Positions 42,177 to 50,540 are shown, counted from the first letter of the stretch. The stretch is 64,000 nt of DNA from Rhizobiales bacterium 63-22 (GCA_001898995.1 MKVZ01000016.1:57134-121133), one strand, 5' to 3'. Made by a program: numbers and translations. The notes: a model not told the origin generated them from the sequence alone.

Positions 42177-43598
42177 ATGAACAGGACCATTTCTCCCGAT
42201 GCGGTTCATCCGGCCGCATCCGTCAGGAGCGAGGACGAGCTTCGCCTTCTGGAAGAGCTTTACTGCTCGCATGGCGATACGGTGCATTATTCGGCGCATC
42301 CCGCTTTCTTTTCGGGCTGCGAGGGCTCTTTCCTCTATGACGCGAAGGAGACGCCGTTCCTCGACCTCCAGATGTGGTATTCGGCGGTGAATTTCGGCTA
42401 TCGCAATCCGCGCCTCAACGCCGCCGCGCATCGCCAGCTCGACACCCTGCCGCAGGTGGCGTCGCAATATCTTCATCGCGAGAAGGTGGAGCTTGCCACG
42501 CTGATCGCAGAGGATGCCGAGCGCAAATTCGGCGCCAAGGGGCGCGTGCACTTCAATGTCGGCGGGTCGCAGGCCATCGAGGATTCGCTGAAGCTGGTGC
42601 GTAATTTCACCGGCGGCAAGAGCCTTATGTTCGCCTTCGAGGGAGGATATCACGGGCGCACGCTCGGCGCTTCCTCGATCACGTCGAGCTATCGCTATCG
42701 CCGCCGCTACGGTCATTTCTCCGAGCGTGCGCAGTTCATCGAGTTCCCCTACCACTTCCGTGGCCCGAAGGGCATGGACAAGGAAGAATACGGCCATTAC
42801 TGCGTGCAGAAATTCGCCCGCCTGTTCGAGAGCGAATATAACGGCGTGTGGGACCCGAAAGCCGGCAAGTGCGAATATGCCGCCTTTTATGTCGAGCCCA
42901 TTCAGGGCACCGGCGGCTATGTCATCCCGCCGATGAATTTCTTTACCGAACTGAAGAAGGTGCTGGACGAGCACGGCATCCTGCTCGTCGTGGACGAGAT
43001 CCAGATGGGCGTCTACCGCACCGGCAAATTGTGGTCGATCGAGCATTTCGGCGTCAATCCGGACGTGCTGGTCTTCGGCAAGGCGATCACCAACGGCCTC
43101 AATCCGCTGTCCGGTATATGGGCGCGGGAGGACATGATCCATCCCGGCGTCTTCCCGCCCGGTTCCACCCATTCCACCTTCGCCAGCAACCCGATGGGCA
43201 CCGCCGTGGCGCTGGAAACCCTGCGGATGCTGGAAGAGAAAAAGGATTTCGGTGCTTCCGTCATGGAAAAGGGCCGCTACTTCCTCGATGGACTGAAGCG
43301 CCTGCAGGCCCGGCACAAGACCATCGGCGAAGTGGACGGTCTCGGTCTGGCGCTGCGTCTCGAAGTCTGCCAAGAGGACGGTTATACGCCGGACAAGGCG
43401 ACGCTGGACTGGATGTGCGACGAAGGCATGAAGGGCGATCTGGAAGCGGATGGCCGCAAATACGGCCTCGTGCTCGATGTCGGCGGCTACCACAAGAACG
43501 TGATAACACTTGCGCCCAACCTGCTGATCTCGCATGCGGAAATCGATCTGGCGCTGACATTGCTCGATCAGCTTTTCATTCGTGCCGCAAAGCGTTAG
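42177..43598 (+). CDS. Class III PLP-dependent aminotransferase
   Basis: 473 residues of the acetylornithine/ornithine/4-aminobutyrate/diaminobutyrate aminotransferase group. The cofactor-binding lysine is Lys302 in VFGKAITNGL, with VDEIQMGVYRTGKLW upstream and GGSQAIEDSLKLVRN near the phosphate-binding site. Such enzymes move omega-amino groups of diamino acids. A role in making or modifying a diamino-acid monomer for the NRPS is a reasonable inference. It lies 85 bases after the phosphatase gene and 15 bases before the hydrolase gene. Confidence 0.92.
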   Translation: MNRTISPDAVHPAASVRSEDELRLLEELYCSHGDTVHYSAHPAFFSGCEGSFLYDAKETPFLDLQMWYSAVNFGYRNPRLNAAAHRQLDTLPQVASQYLHREKVELATLIAEDAERKFGAKGRVHFNVGGSQAIEDSLKLVRNFTGGKSLMFAFEGGYHGRTLGASSITSSYRYRRRYGHFSERAQFIEFPYHFRGPKGMDKEEYGHYCVQKFARLFESEYNGVWDPKAGKCEYAAFYVEPIQGTGGYVIPPMNFFTELKKVLDEHGILLVVDEIQMGVYRTGKLWSIEHFGVNPDVLVFGKAITNGLNPLSGIWAREDMIHPGVFPPGSTHSTFASNPMGTAVALETLRMLEEKKDFGASVMEKGRYFLDGLKRLQARHKTIGEVDGLGLALRLEVCQEDGYTPDKATLDWMCDEGMKGDLEADGRKYGLVLDVGGYHKNVITLAPNLLISHAEIDLALTLLDQLFIRAAKR

Positions 43599-43613
43599 CC
43601 GGACAGTGAAGGC

Positions 43614-44432
43614 ATGAAGATGTCCGATCCCTATTCGTTTTTCATGCCGGGTACGAACGGGCGCGCGGTGCTGTTGGTCCACGGCATGACCGGCGCCCCG
43701 GCCGAGATGCGCCTCGTCGGGCGGCTTCTGAATCGGCAGGGGTTCACCGTCCATGCGCCGCTGCTGGCGGGGCATGGCAAGGGCGAGGCGGTTTTTCGCT
43801 CAACCCATTGGAAGGACTGGCTGGAAAGCGTGGACGAAGCGGCGGAAAGGCTGGGTGCCGAGGCGGATACGGTTTTCGCCGCCGGTATCTGCGTTGGCGG
43901 CGAATTGGCGCTTCTGTCGGCGCACCGCAATCCGGGCTCCATCCGCGCCGTAGCGCTCTATTCGCCCTGTTTCCATTATGACGGCTGGGGCATGCCGTTC
44001 TACTATCCCATGCTGTCGCGCCAGATTGGCTGGCTGGCGCATGTGCCGTTCCTGAACCGTCTCAATTTTTCGGAATCGCCTGCCATGGGCATCAAGGACG
44101 AGCGCATGCGCCGTCTGGTGGGCGGTATGTCGGCTGACGGCGTTCTGGAGCACTTTCCCGGTACCGGTATTGTCGAGATGTATCGGCTCGGCAGGGAATT
44201 GCGCAAGACGTTGCCCGCCATTCGCACGCCGGTTCTGATCCTTCATGCGCGCGAGGACGATCTCAGCCATCCGCGCCACGCCGAATATATCAATCGGCAT
44301 ATCGGTGGGCCGCGCCGTCTGCACTGGATAGAAGACAGCTATCACATGATCCATGTGGATCGGCAGCATCGCACCGTCGCCGATCTGACGGCCGGTTTCT
44401 TCGAGGATCAGGATGCACGCGCGGCTGCCTGA
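43614..44432 (+). CDS. Alpha/beta hydrolase with cysteine nucleophile
   Basis: 272 residues. LLVHGMTGAPAEMRLVGRLL and HAPLLAGHGKG mark the oxyanion region of carboxylesterase/thioesterase-like hydrolases. The nucleophile elbow reads GICVGG, placing Cys93 where Ser is usual. Asp in HAREDDLSHP and His in SYHMIHVDRQ complete a probable Cys-His-Asp triad. The NRPS has no thioesterase domain, so this enzyme is a candidate for product release, editing or ester cleavage. Its 3' end overlaps the next gene by 20 bases. Confidence 0.9.
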   Translation: MKMSDPYSFFMPGTNGRAVLLVHGMTGAPAEMRLVGRLLNRQGFTVHAPLLAGHGKGEAVFRSTHWKDWLESVDEAAERLGAEADTVFAAGICVGGELALLSAHRNPGSIRAVALYSPCFHYDGWGMPFYYPMLSRQIGWLAHVPFLNRLNFSESPAMGIKDERMRRLVGGMSADGVLEHFPGTGIVEMYRLGRELRKTLPAIRTPVLILHAREDDLSHPRHAEYINRHIGGPRRLHWIEDSYHMIHVDRQHRTVADLTAGFFEDQDARAAA

Positions 44433-45549
44433 CGATGTGCCGCGTGTTCGCACCGCCGCGTCCATCGTCGAGATCGACCGCGAGGCGTGGAACGCCTGCT
44501 ATCCGGGCGAAATCGAGGATTACGACTACCTGCTTACGGTAGAGGCTGCGGGGATCGAGGGCTTTCAATGGCGCTACATCACGCTGGTGCATGGCGGACA
44601 GGTGATCGCCGCCATGCCGGCCTTTCTCACCGACTACAGGCTCGATACGACGCTGGAGGAGGGCATATTGCGCCGTCTGGCCACGGCGGTTCGCCGCTAT
44701 GCGCCGGGTTTCCTGACGCTGCGGCTCGCCTGTCTCGGCTCGCCTTGTACCGAGGATGGAGCGCCGGGCTTTCATCCATCCGTCCTGCCGCAGCAGCAAC
44801 CCGCTTTGCTCAGGCAACTGCTGTGTGGCTTCGAGCAGATGGCGGATGCGGAGAACTGCGCCTTGCGTGGCGTGAAGGATGTACCCGCGACATTGCCGGC
44901 TGACTTGCGCGCCGTGTTCGCCGCAGCCGGTTATGCGGCTCTGCCGGGGCTTGCCACCGCTTATCTCGACATGGATTTCGACGGCATTGGCGATTATATG
45001 GCGCGGCTCTCGCCGGCAACGCGCAAGGACATGCGCCGAAAGCTGCGAGCGCGTGAGGCCGTATCGGTCGAATATCGCAGCGATATCGCCGATGTGCTCC
45101 CGCGCCTCATGGCGCTTTACAACGACACGCGCATACGCGGCGACCGGCAGTTCGAGATCCTGACAGGCGCATATTTCGCGGGCGTTCTCGGCAATATGCC
45201 CGGCCGCGCCTTCTGCACGCTCTACAACGTTGAAGGGCGGCTTCTTGCCGCCAATCTCCTTGTCCGCAACGAGAATGTGCTGATCGACAAATTCTTCTGC
45301 ATGGATGCCGCGGCGGGTCGTGAATACAATCTTTATTATCTGAGCTGGTTCGAAAATCTGGAATATTGCCTGAAGCACGGCCTGGGCCGTTATCAGAGCG
45401 GGCAGGCCCATTATGAGAACAAACTGCGGCTCGGCAGCCGGCTTACGGCCAACACCATGTTTTTCCGTCACCGCAACCCGATCGTGCAGGCTTTGCTGCG
45501 ACTCGTCTCGCCGCTCTTCGCCATTCCGGATAGCGCGCGCACGGCCTGA
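44413..45549 (+). CDS. FemAB-like GNAT acyl/aminoacyl transferase
   Basis: 378 residues resembling the peptidoglycan-biosynthesis/recognition GNAT families (BioF2-like, PF13480/PF04339). Recognisable parts are YLDMDFDGIGDYMARLSPAT followed by RKDMRRKLRARE, and LAANLLVRNENVLIDKFFC plus LSWFENLEYCLKHGLGRYQ. FemAB-type proteins transfer amino acids from aminoacyl-tRNA onto peptides, lipids or proteins. Here it could attach or cap an amino acid on the cluster product. Last gene of the operon; a gene for tRNA-Cys follows on the other strand. Confidence 0.86.
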   Translation: MHARLPDDVPRVRTAASIVEIDREAWNACYPGEIEDYDYLLTVEAAGIEGFQWRYITLVHGGQVIAAMPAFLTDYRLDTTLEEGILRRLATAVRRYAPGFLTLRLACLGSPCTEDGAPGFHPSVLPQQQPALLRQLLCGFEQMADAENCALRGVKDVPATLPADLRAVFAAAGYAALPGLATAYLDMDFDGIGDYMARLSPATRKDMRRKLRAREAVSVEYRSDIADVLPRLMALYNDTRIRGDRQFEILTGAYFAGVLGNMPGRAFCTLYNVEGRLLAANLLVRNENVLIDKFFCMDAAAGREYNLYYLSWFENLEYCLKHGLGRYQSGQAHYENKLRLGSRLTANTMFFRHRNPIVQALLRLVSPLFAIPDSARTA

Positions 45550-45600
45550 GACCTGAAGTGGATACTGAACTTTTTGATTTAGGGGTTTGATATAAAAGGG

Positions 45601-45674
45601 TGGAGGCCTCGCCCGGAATCGAACCGGGGTGCAAGGATTTGCAGTCCTCTGCGTAACCACTCCGCCACGAGGCC
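45601..45674 (-). tRNA. tRNA-Cys (anticodon GCA)
   Basis: Read on the minus strand the gene runs from 45674 to 45601. A seven-base acceptor stem GGCCTCG/CGAGGCC, the anticodon loop CTGCAAA with GCA, the T-arm loop GGTTCGATTCC, a U discriminator and a genomically encoded CCA (45603-45601) are all visible. It is the only RNA gene I see in the window. Confidence 0.97.
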
Positions 45675-45801
45675 ATCCGGGAAGCGCCGACGCATGGGCG
45701 GATTGCTTCCTGCGCAGTTCCAATATTGATCCCCGTCCGCTTCGTCAAGCCGTTAACAGGCTGTTCGCGGGCTTTGCACGAAAATTCTCGTCTTTGTTTT
45801 T

Positions 45802-45850
45802 AAGCATGTCGTTATCGCAAAACCGCTGCGCACTTTTGCGCGACATGCTT
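45802..45850. repeat. Extragenic palindromic element abutting the dinB stop
   Basis: AAGCATGTCG (45802-45811) and CGACATGCTT (45841-45850) are perfect arms, with an inner GCGCAcTTTTGCGC-type hairpin. The preceding TCTTTGTTTT and the core match the element at 16022-16170. The last base is also the first base of the dinB stop codon on the opposite strand. Confidence 0.8.
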
Positions 45851-47226
45851 TAGCCTGCGTCAGGTTCGTCCATGTTCCTGTCGGACGGGGTCTGGGGGCG
45901 CGTCAGATTGCCCCTGGAAAAAGTATAGCCGGTCTCCACCGCGCCGGGGCCGAACTTGTGGCGCAGGCGATCGATCGCGCCTTCCGCGACCGCGCGCTTG
46001 GCCGCCTGCGGATCGATGAGGTCGGGCGGATCGGCCTGTCCGGCCGATGCAAGTTCGCTGACGCCGATACCGATGAGCCGGAAGCGGGTTCCGTCCAGTT
46101 CCTTTTCCAGAAGCTGCAAACCGTGGCGGAAGATGCGGTCGGCAAGCTGGGTGGGATCGGCGAGGCGGCGGTTGCGCGTGCGCAGCCTGAAATCCTGCGT
46201 CTTGAGCTTGAGCACCACCGTATGGCCGGCGATACCGCCCGCCTTGAGCCTGCGCGACACTTTCTCCGCCAGCGCGCGCAGTATGGGAACCAGATCGTCG
46301 GCCCGCGAAAGATCGGTGTTGAAGGTGGTTTCCGCCGACACGCTCTTCATGTCCTGTTCCGGCTCGACCCGGCGGCTGTCCTGCCCCCGCGACAGCCGGT
46401 AAAGGCGCTGGCCCATCGTGCCGTATGCCTTTATCAGCGCGCCTTCCTCCATGACCTGCAACTGGCCGATGCTGCGGATGCCGTCTTCCTGCAATTTCTG
46501 TGCAAAGGCCTTGCCGACCCCCCAGATCATGCCGACCGGCCTGTCACGCAGAAAAGCGAGCGCTTCCGCCGCGCCGATCACCGAAAAGCCGCGCGGCTTT
46601 TCCAGATCGGACGCGACCTTGGCGAGAAACTTGCAATAGGAAAGTCCGATGGAAGCGGTGATTCCGATCTCGTCCTCCACGCGTTTCGCGAATCGCGCCA
46701 GCGCCACGGCCGGCGGGCCCTTGTGCAGGCGCTCCGTGCCGGCAAGGTCCATGAAAGCCTCGTCGATGGAAAGCGGCTCGACCAAAGGCGTCAGTTCGCG
46801 CATCAACTGGCGCACTTCGCGGCCCACGCGGGCATATTTCTCCATATTGGGCTTGACGACGACCGCGTCGGGGCAGGCTTCCAGCGCCTTGAACATGGGC
46901 ATGGCCGAACGCACACCGTGGATGCGCGCCAGATAGCAGGCGGTGGAGACGACGCCGCGCTTTCCTCCGCCGACGATCAGCGGCCTGTCGCGCAGTTCGG
47001 GATTGTCGCGCTTCTCGACCGAGGCATAGAAGGCGTCGCAATCGACATGGGCCAGCGATAGCCGGTAGAGTTCGGGATGGCGGATAAGGCGCGGGCTGCC
47101 GCAGGCATGGCAGCGGCGCACGGAAGCGTTTTTCTGCGGCGAAAGGCAATCGCGGCAGAAACCTTGCTCTGGACTGTTTCCGACAAAGGGATCGGCCATC
47201 GCCAGCAAGCGCTCCAATGTCACCAT
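45850..47226 (-). CDS. dinB: DNA polymerase IV (Y-family) with N-terminal zinc finger
   Basis: 458 residues. A C2/C2 knuckle (Cys24, Cys27, Cys39, Cys42) precedes the Y-family catalytic core. [18 protein letters not shown] carries the first catalytic Asp and [12 protein letters not shown] the second pair. [18 protein letters not shown], a thumb/HhH region and the little-finger domain with [13 protein letters not shown] follow. It performs error-prone translesion synthesis. ATG 47199 would start just upstream of the zinc finger and is an alternative. The gene ends in an extragenic palindrome. Confidence 0.94.
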   Translation of the reverse strand: MVTLERLLAMADPFVGNSPEQGFCRDCLSPQKNASVRRCHACGSPRLIRHPELYRLSLAHVDCDAFYASVEKRDNPELRDRPLIVGGGKRGVVSTACYLARIHGVRSAMPMFKALEACPDAVVVKPNMEKYARVGREVRQLMRELTPLVEPLSIDEAFMDLAGTERLHKGPPAVALARFAKRVEDEIGITASIGLSYCKFLAKVASDLEKPRGFSVIGAAEALAFLRDRPVGMIWGVGKAFAQKLQEDGIRSIGQLQVMEEGALIKAYGTMGQRLYRLSRGQDSRRVEPEQDMKSVSAETTFNTDLSRADDLVPILRALAEKVSRRLKAGGIAGHTVVLKLKTQDFRLRTRNRRLADPTQLADRIFRHGLQLLEKELDGTRFRLIGIGVSELASAGQADPPDLIDPQAAKRAVAEGAIDRLRHKFGPGAVETGYTFSRGNLTRPQTPSDRNMDEPDAG

Positions 47227-47557
47227 GATTCCGGACGCCGCAAGATAGCATTGCCGCCGCGATCCCGGCCAGACCCCCTGTCAGGCCCCGGACAACCCCC
47301 AGTCAGACCCTTGACATTCGCGGCAGCTTCACCAGATTTAATGTTATGAACAGTCGCTTTGCATCCCTGATCCACCGGGTACACCCCATCGCGGGATAGC
47401 ACCCCTCGAGTCCTGTCGGCGCGGCAGGGCTGCGAGGGAGGATACGCCGTTTGGCAAGCGGCTTCGCACAGCGCCTTCATGCCCGTTTCATCACAGTCAT
47501 ACCCACTCCGGGCGGAAAGGTCCGGGGTCAATCGTCAATAAGAGCGAGTTGCCGTCC
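47227..47557. other. 331-base intergenic region between dinB and rnk
   Basis: I see no gene here. It holds a C-rich stretch with loosely repeated CAGACCCC/CAGGCCCC units (about 47270-47310). TTGACA at 47311 could be the -35 of an rnk promoter. A possible minus-strand reading frame across it has no recognisable product and no ribosome-binding site. Confidence 0.4.
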
Positions 47558-47992
47558 ATGAGCGAAAGAACCAGCGAAAAGACCATCACGAGAAGCCGCA
47601 GAAAGCCGGCCATCGTCGTCGGCGATGCCGATTACGAGCGCCTGACGGGACTGGCCGACAGCGTTGGCGAACGTCATGAGGCAATTGCCGAGGAACTGCT
47701 GGCGGAACTGGACCGTGCCCGCGTGGTGCCGCAAAAGCGGTTGCCGGAAAATGCGGTCCGCATGGGTTCCACCGTCACCTTCCGCTCGGACGATGGCCAT
47801 GAACGTCGGGTCACATTGGTCTATCCCGGCGAGGCGGACATCGCGGAGGGCAGGATTTCGATTCTTACGCCGGTGGGGACGGCCCTGATCGGCTTGGCTC
47901 CCGGTCAGTCCATGTCGTGGGTCGCACGCGACGGGCGCACGCATGAACTGAGCGTGCTGAACGTAACCAATGGCGGGAACGGGACGGTTTAA
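47558..47992 (+). CDS. rnk: Rnk-type GreA/GreB C-terminal-domain protein (nucleoside diphosphate kinase regulator)
   Basis: 144 residues. A short N-terminal coil (DADYERLTGLADSV) is followed by the GreA/GreB C-terminal FKBP-like domain (RMGSTVTFRSDDGHERRVTL, YPGEADIAEGRISILTPVG and GTALIGL). Rnk binds RNA polymerase near the secondary channel but lacks the coiled coil needed for transcript cleavage. ATG 47558 is chosen over an in-frame start at 47549. Its 3' end overlaps the convergent DUF3572 gene by four bases. Confidence 0.88.
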   Translation: MSERTSEKTITRSRRKPAIVVGDADYERLTGLADSVGERHEAIAEELLAELDRARVVPQKRLPENAVRMGSTVTFRSDDGHERRVTLVYPGEADIAEGRISILTPVGTALIGLAPGQSMSWVARDGRTHELSVLNVTNGGNGTV

Positions 47993-48291
47993 CAGGAACC
48001 GCTTTCCAGATGGCGGTTGCCGCCGCCGGGCAGAAGCCGGGCCGCCGTCTGCACATCGGCCGGATCGCGGCCCGTCTCGGCGCTGAAACGCATCAGCGTC
48101 GGTTCGTGCGCGAGGCAGAATTGCAGCACGCCGGCGAGAAAGCCCGGCTCACGCGCCGCCTGCCGGATGGAGGCGGCGTCGATTCCCGTCAGCGCCAGAA
48201 AGCGGGACAACAGATCCTTGTCCTGCGCGAGCCATGCCAGCGCTTCTATTGCAAGGCCCTGCGCCTCGGTTTCGTTCATCGGGGTTTTCAC
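47989..48291 (-). CDS. DUF3572 protein
   Basis: About 100 residues. EAQGLAIEALAWLAQDKDLL and RFLALTGIDAASIRQAA, then VLQFCLAHEPTLMRFSAETG, match the alphaproteobacterial DUF3572 family of small all-helical proteins without known function. The GTG at 48291 has a perfect GGAGG six bases before it; ATG starts at 48297 and 48279 are worse placed. Divergent from divK across a long inverted repeat. In other alphaproteobacteria this gene also neighbours divK. Confidence 0.85.
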   Translation of the reverse strand: MKTPMNETEAQGLAIEALAWLAQDKDLLSRFLALTGIDAASIRQAAREPGFLAGVLQFCLAHEPTLMRFSAETGRDPADVQTAARLLPGGGNRHLESGSC

Positions 48292-48311
48292 CGGCATCCT
48301 CCGTCTCGCTC

Positions 48312-48383
48312 GTGTGGCGGACTTGAAGTTCCTGTCATTTGGTTAGCTCTCACGTTCAGGAACTTCAAATCCGTAAACCACAC
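48312..48383. repeat. 72-bp inverted repeat between the DUF3572 gene and divK
   Basis: Arms: GTGTGG (48312-48317) with CCACAC (48378-48383), CGGA with TCCG, and TTGAAGTTCCTG (48323-48334) with CAGGAACTTCAA (48357-48368). The loop is 22 bases. It occupies the shared upstream region of two divergent genes. Confidence 0.8.
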
Positions 48384-48545
48384 CGGTTCATCAAGGCGGA
48401 ATCGACCAGATTCCGGGCGTTTCATAAAGCTTAAACGGAATTATTTGCGTTTCATCAATCAAATGCGGTTAAATTTGGCGGCGTCCAGGGAAAATTGCGG
48501 GAATAGGCCGGATGCCGGCCTGCGGAAAAGGCCAGGGAAGTTTCG

Positions 48546-48917
48546 ATGGTAAAATGTGTCATGATCGTCGAGGACAACGAACTGAACATGAAGTTGTTTC
48601 GCGATCTGATCGAGGCCAGCGGCTACGACACCATCCGCACGCGCAACGGGCTTGAAGCGCTGGACCTTGCCCGCGAGCATCGCCCCGATCTCATTTTGAT
48701 GGATATCCAGCTTCCGGAAGTCTCCGGCCTCGAAGTCACCAAATGGCTCAAGGACGACGAGGAACTGCGCCATATTCCGGTTATCGCGGTCACGGCCTTC
48801 GCCATGAAAGGCGACGAGGAACGCATAAGGCAGGGCGGCTGCGAGGCCTATATATCGAAGCCGATCTCGGTGCCGCGCTTCATAGAGACGATAAAATCCT
48901 ATCTGGGCGACGCCTGA
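48546..48917 (+). CDS. divK: Single-domain response regulator DivK
   Basis: 123-residue stand-alone receiver: [20 protein letters not shown], phosphoacceptor Asp53 in [23 protein letters not shown] and [10 protein letters not shown]. DivK acts with PleC/DivJ/PdhS-type kinases to set cell polarity and control CtrA activity. The DNELN and FAMKGDEE segments and the following pleD make the assignment firm. It ends 22 bases before pleD, so the two are one operon. A TTAA-containing stretch about 48430 and 48469 might be CtrA half-sites, but none is a good full site. Confidence 0.95.
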   Translation: MVKCVMIVEDNELNMKLFRDLIEASGYDTIRTRNGLEALDLAREHRPDLILMDIQLPEVSGLEVTKWLKDDEELRHIPVIAVTAFAMKGDEERIRQGGCEAYISKPISVPRFIETIKSYLGDA

Positions 48918-48939
48918 ACATGATGTCTGCGGGGGGATC

Positions 48940-50316
48940 ATGACAGCAAGAATTCTGGTCGTCGACGATGTCGCTTCCAATGTGAAGTTGCTGGAGGCCC
49001 GCCTTCTCGCCGAATATTACGAGGTGATCTGCGCCTATAACGGCGCGGATGCGATCGAAATCTGCCTCGGTGGGCAGATCGACGTGGTGCTGCTCGACCT
49101 GCTGATGCCGGGTATGGACGGTTTCGAGGTCTGCCGCCGCCTGAAGTCGGATGCCCGTACCGCGAATATTCCTGTGGTGATGATCACGTCGCTCGACAGC
49201 GCGAAGGACAAGATCCGCGGGCTGGAGGCGGGCGCCGACGATTTCCTCTCCAAGCCCGCCGGCGATCTGCATCTCATGTCGCGCATCAAGAGCCTCGCGC
49301 GGCTGAAGCTCGTTTCCGACGAACTGTTCCGGCGCACCAATACGGTGGCGGACACCGAGGTCGAAGCGCTGCTCGCCAGCAAGGTCGCGGGCGATATGCA
49401 AGACGCGGCGCATATCCTCATCGTCGACGAGGACGAGGACGAGGGCGCGCAGCTATCCACCATTCTCGGCGGAAAATATCGCGTCGATGTGGCCAACGAC
49501 GCCAACGCCGCCCTGATCCGCGCCGTCAACACGGATTACGACAGCATCATCGTTTCCGCCGCCTTCGCCGGCTACGATCCGCTGCGGCTCTGCTCGCAGC
49601 TGCGTACCATAGAACGGACGCGCCTGGTGCCGATCATCCTGATCGTGCGCGAGGACGAGGGCGCACTGGTGGTGCGGGCGCTGGAACTGGGCGTCAACGA
49701 CTATCTCATGCGGCCTCTGGAGAAGCTGGAGCTTTTCGCGCGGCTGCGCACGCAGATCAAGCGCAAGTGCCACAACGATCTTCTGCGCCAGAGCATGAAC
49801 CGGACCATCATCATGGCCGTGACCGACGATCTCACCGGCCTGCACAACCGGCGCTATCTCGACAGCCATATGCCGGTGCTTCATTCGCGCGCCATGGGGC
49901 GGGAACGGCCGCTGACGGTGCTGATGATCGATCTCGATTATTTCAAGCGGGTCAACGACCAATACGGCCATGACGGGGGCGACGACGTGTTGCGGGAATT
50001 CGCGACGCGCCTGCAAAAAAACACGCGTGGCATGGATTTGCTCTGCCGCTACGGCGGCGAGGAATTCATCGTCGTTCTGCCGGATGCCACCATGGACTGC
50101 GCGGCGGTGGTGGCGGAGCGCATCCGCTCCTCGGTGGCCGCCAAGCCCTTTGCCATCATGGGCGGCCGCCATAAGGTGGATATGACGATCAGCATCGGCA
50201 TCGGCACCCTGCGCCCATACGGCGACAGTATCGAGGCGCTTTTCGAGCGGACGGACGCGGCACTCTACGAGGCCAAGCACAACGGCCGCAACCGCGTCGT
50301 CTTCGCGGTGGCATGA
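48940..50316 (+). CDS. pleD: Diguanylate cyclase response regulator PleD
   Basis: 458 residues: receiver 1 (Asp53 in LLDLLMPGMDG), a second adaptor receiver (about 155-270) with an acidic EDEDE loop but no clean phosphoacceptor context, and a GGDEF domain. The active-site loop is GGEEF at 372-376. The inhibitory site RxxD is RGMD at 363-366, five residues before it, so c-di-GMP feedback inhibition is expected. It couples cell-cycle phosphorelay to c-di-GMP. Coupled to divK and convergent with rpmG across a bidirectional terminator. Confidence 0.96.
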   Translation: MTARILVVDDVASNVKLLEARLLAEYYEVICAYNGADAIEICLGGQIDVVLLDLLMPGMDGFEVCRRLKSDARTANIPVVMITSLDSAKDKIRGLEAGADDFLSKPAGDLHLMSRIKSLARLKLVSDELFRRTNTVADTEVEALLASKVAGDMQDAAHILIVDEDEDEGAQLSTILGGKYRVDVANDANAALIRAVNTDYDSIIVSAAFAGYDPLRLCSQLRTIERTRLVPIILIVREDEGALVVRALELGVNDYLMRPLEKLELFARLRTQIKRKCHNDLLRQSMNRTIIMAVTDDLTGLHNRRYLDSHMPVLHSRAMGRERPLTVLMIDLDYFKRVNDQYGHDGGDDVLREFATRLQKNTRGMDLLCRYGGEEFIVVLPDATMDCAAVVAERIRSSVAAKPFAIMGGRHKVDMTISIGIGTLRPYGDSIEALFERTDAALYEAKHNGRNRVVFAVA

Positions 50317-50317
50317 A

Positions 50318-50350
50318 TGAAAAAGCCGCCTCTCGCGAGGCGGCTTTCAT
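50318..50350. terminator. Bidirectional terminator between pleD and rpmG
   Basis: AAAGCCGCCTC (50322-50332) and GAGGCGGCTTT (50337-50347) pair around a four-base loop between the convergent genes. Confidence 0.9.
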
Positions 50351-50372
50351 GTCTGTTTCGCGCGGAAACGGA

Positions 50373-50540
50373 TTACTTGATCTTCGTTTCCTTGAACTCG
50401 ACGTGCTTGCGCGCAACCGGGTCGTACTTGGTCTTTGTCAGCTTTTCCGTCATCGTGCGGCTGTTCTTCTTCGTCACGTAGAAGAAGCCGGTGTCGGCGG
50501 TCGACAAAAGCTTGATCTTGATCGTCGTAGCCTTGGCCAT
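50373..50540 (-). CDS. rpmG: 50S ribosomal protein L33
   Basis: 55 residues read directly from the minus strand: it begins [20 protein letters not shown] and ends EFKETKIK. The pattern is [20 protein letters not shown] followed by [10 protein letters not shown], the cysteine-free form of L33 typical of Rhizobiales. AGGACAGG lies upstream of the ATG. It belongs to the large subunit near the E site. Nothing recognisable lies in the 164 bases between it and the MFS gene. Confidence 0.97.
   Translation of the reverse strand: MAKATTIKIKLLSTADTGFFYVTKKNSRTMTEKLTKTKYDPVARKHVEFKETKIK

Noticed and set aside
33532..45600. Insertion sequences or integrase marking the NRPS region as a recent island
   Set aside because: No transposase, integrase or flanking direct repeat was seen, and codon usage of the cluster looks like that of its neighbours.
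47220..47531. A 103-codon minus-strand frame overlapping the dinB start
   Set aside because: No ribosome-binding site, no family features, Cys/Pro/Gly-rich composition typical of chance frames.
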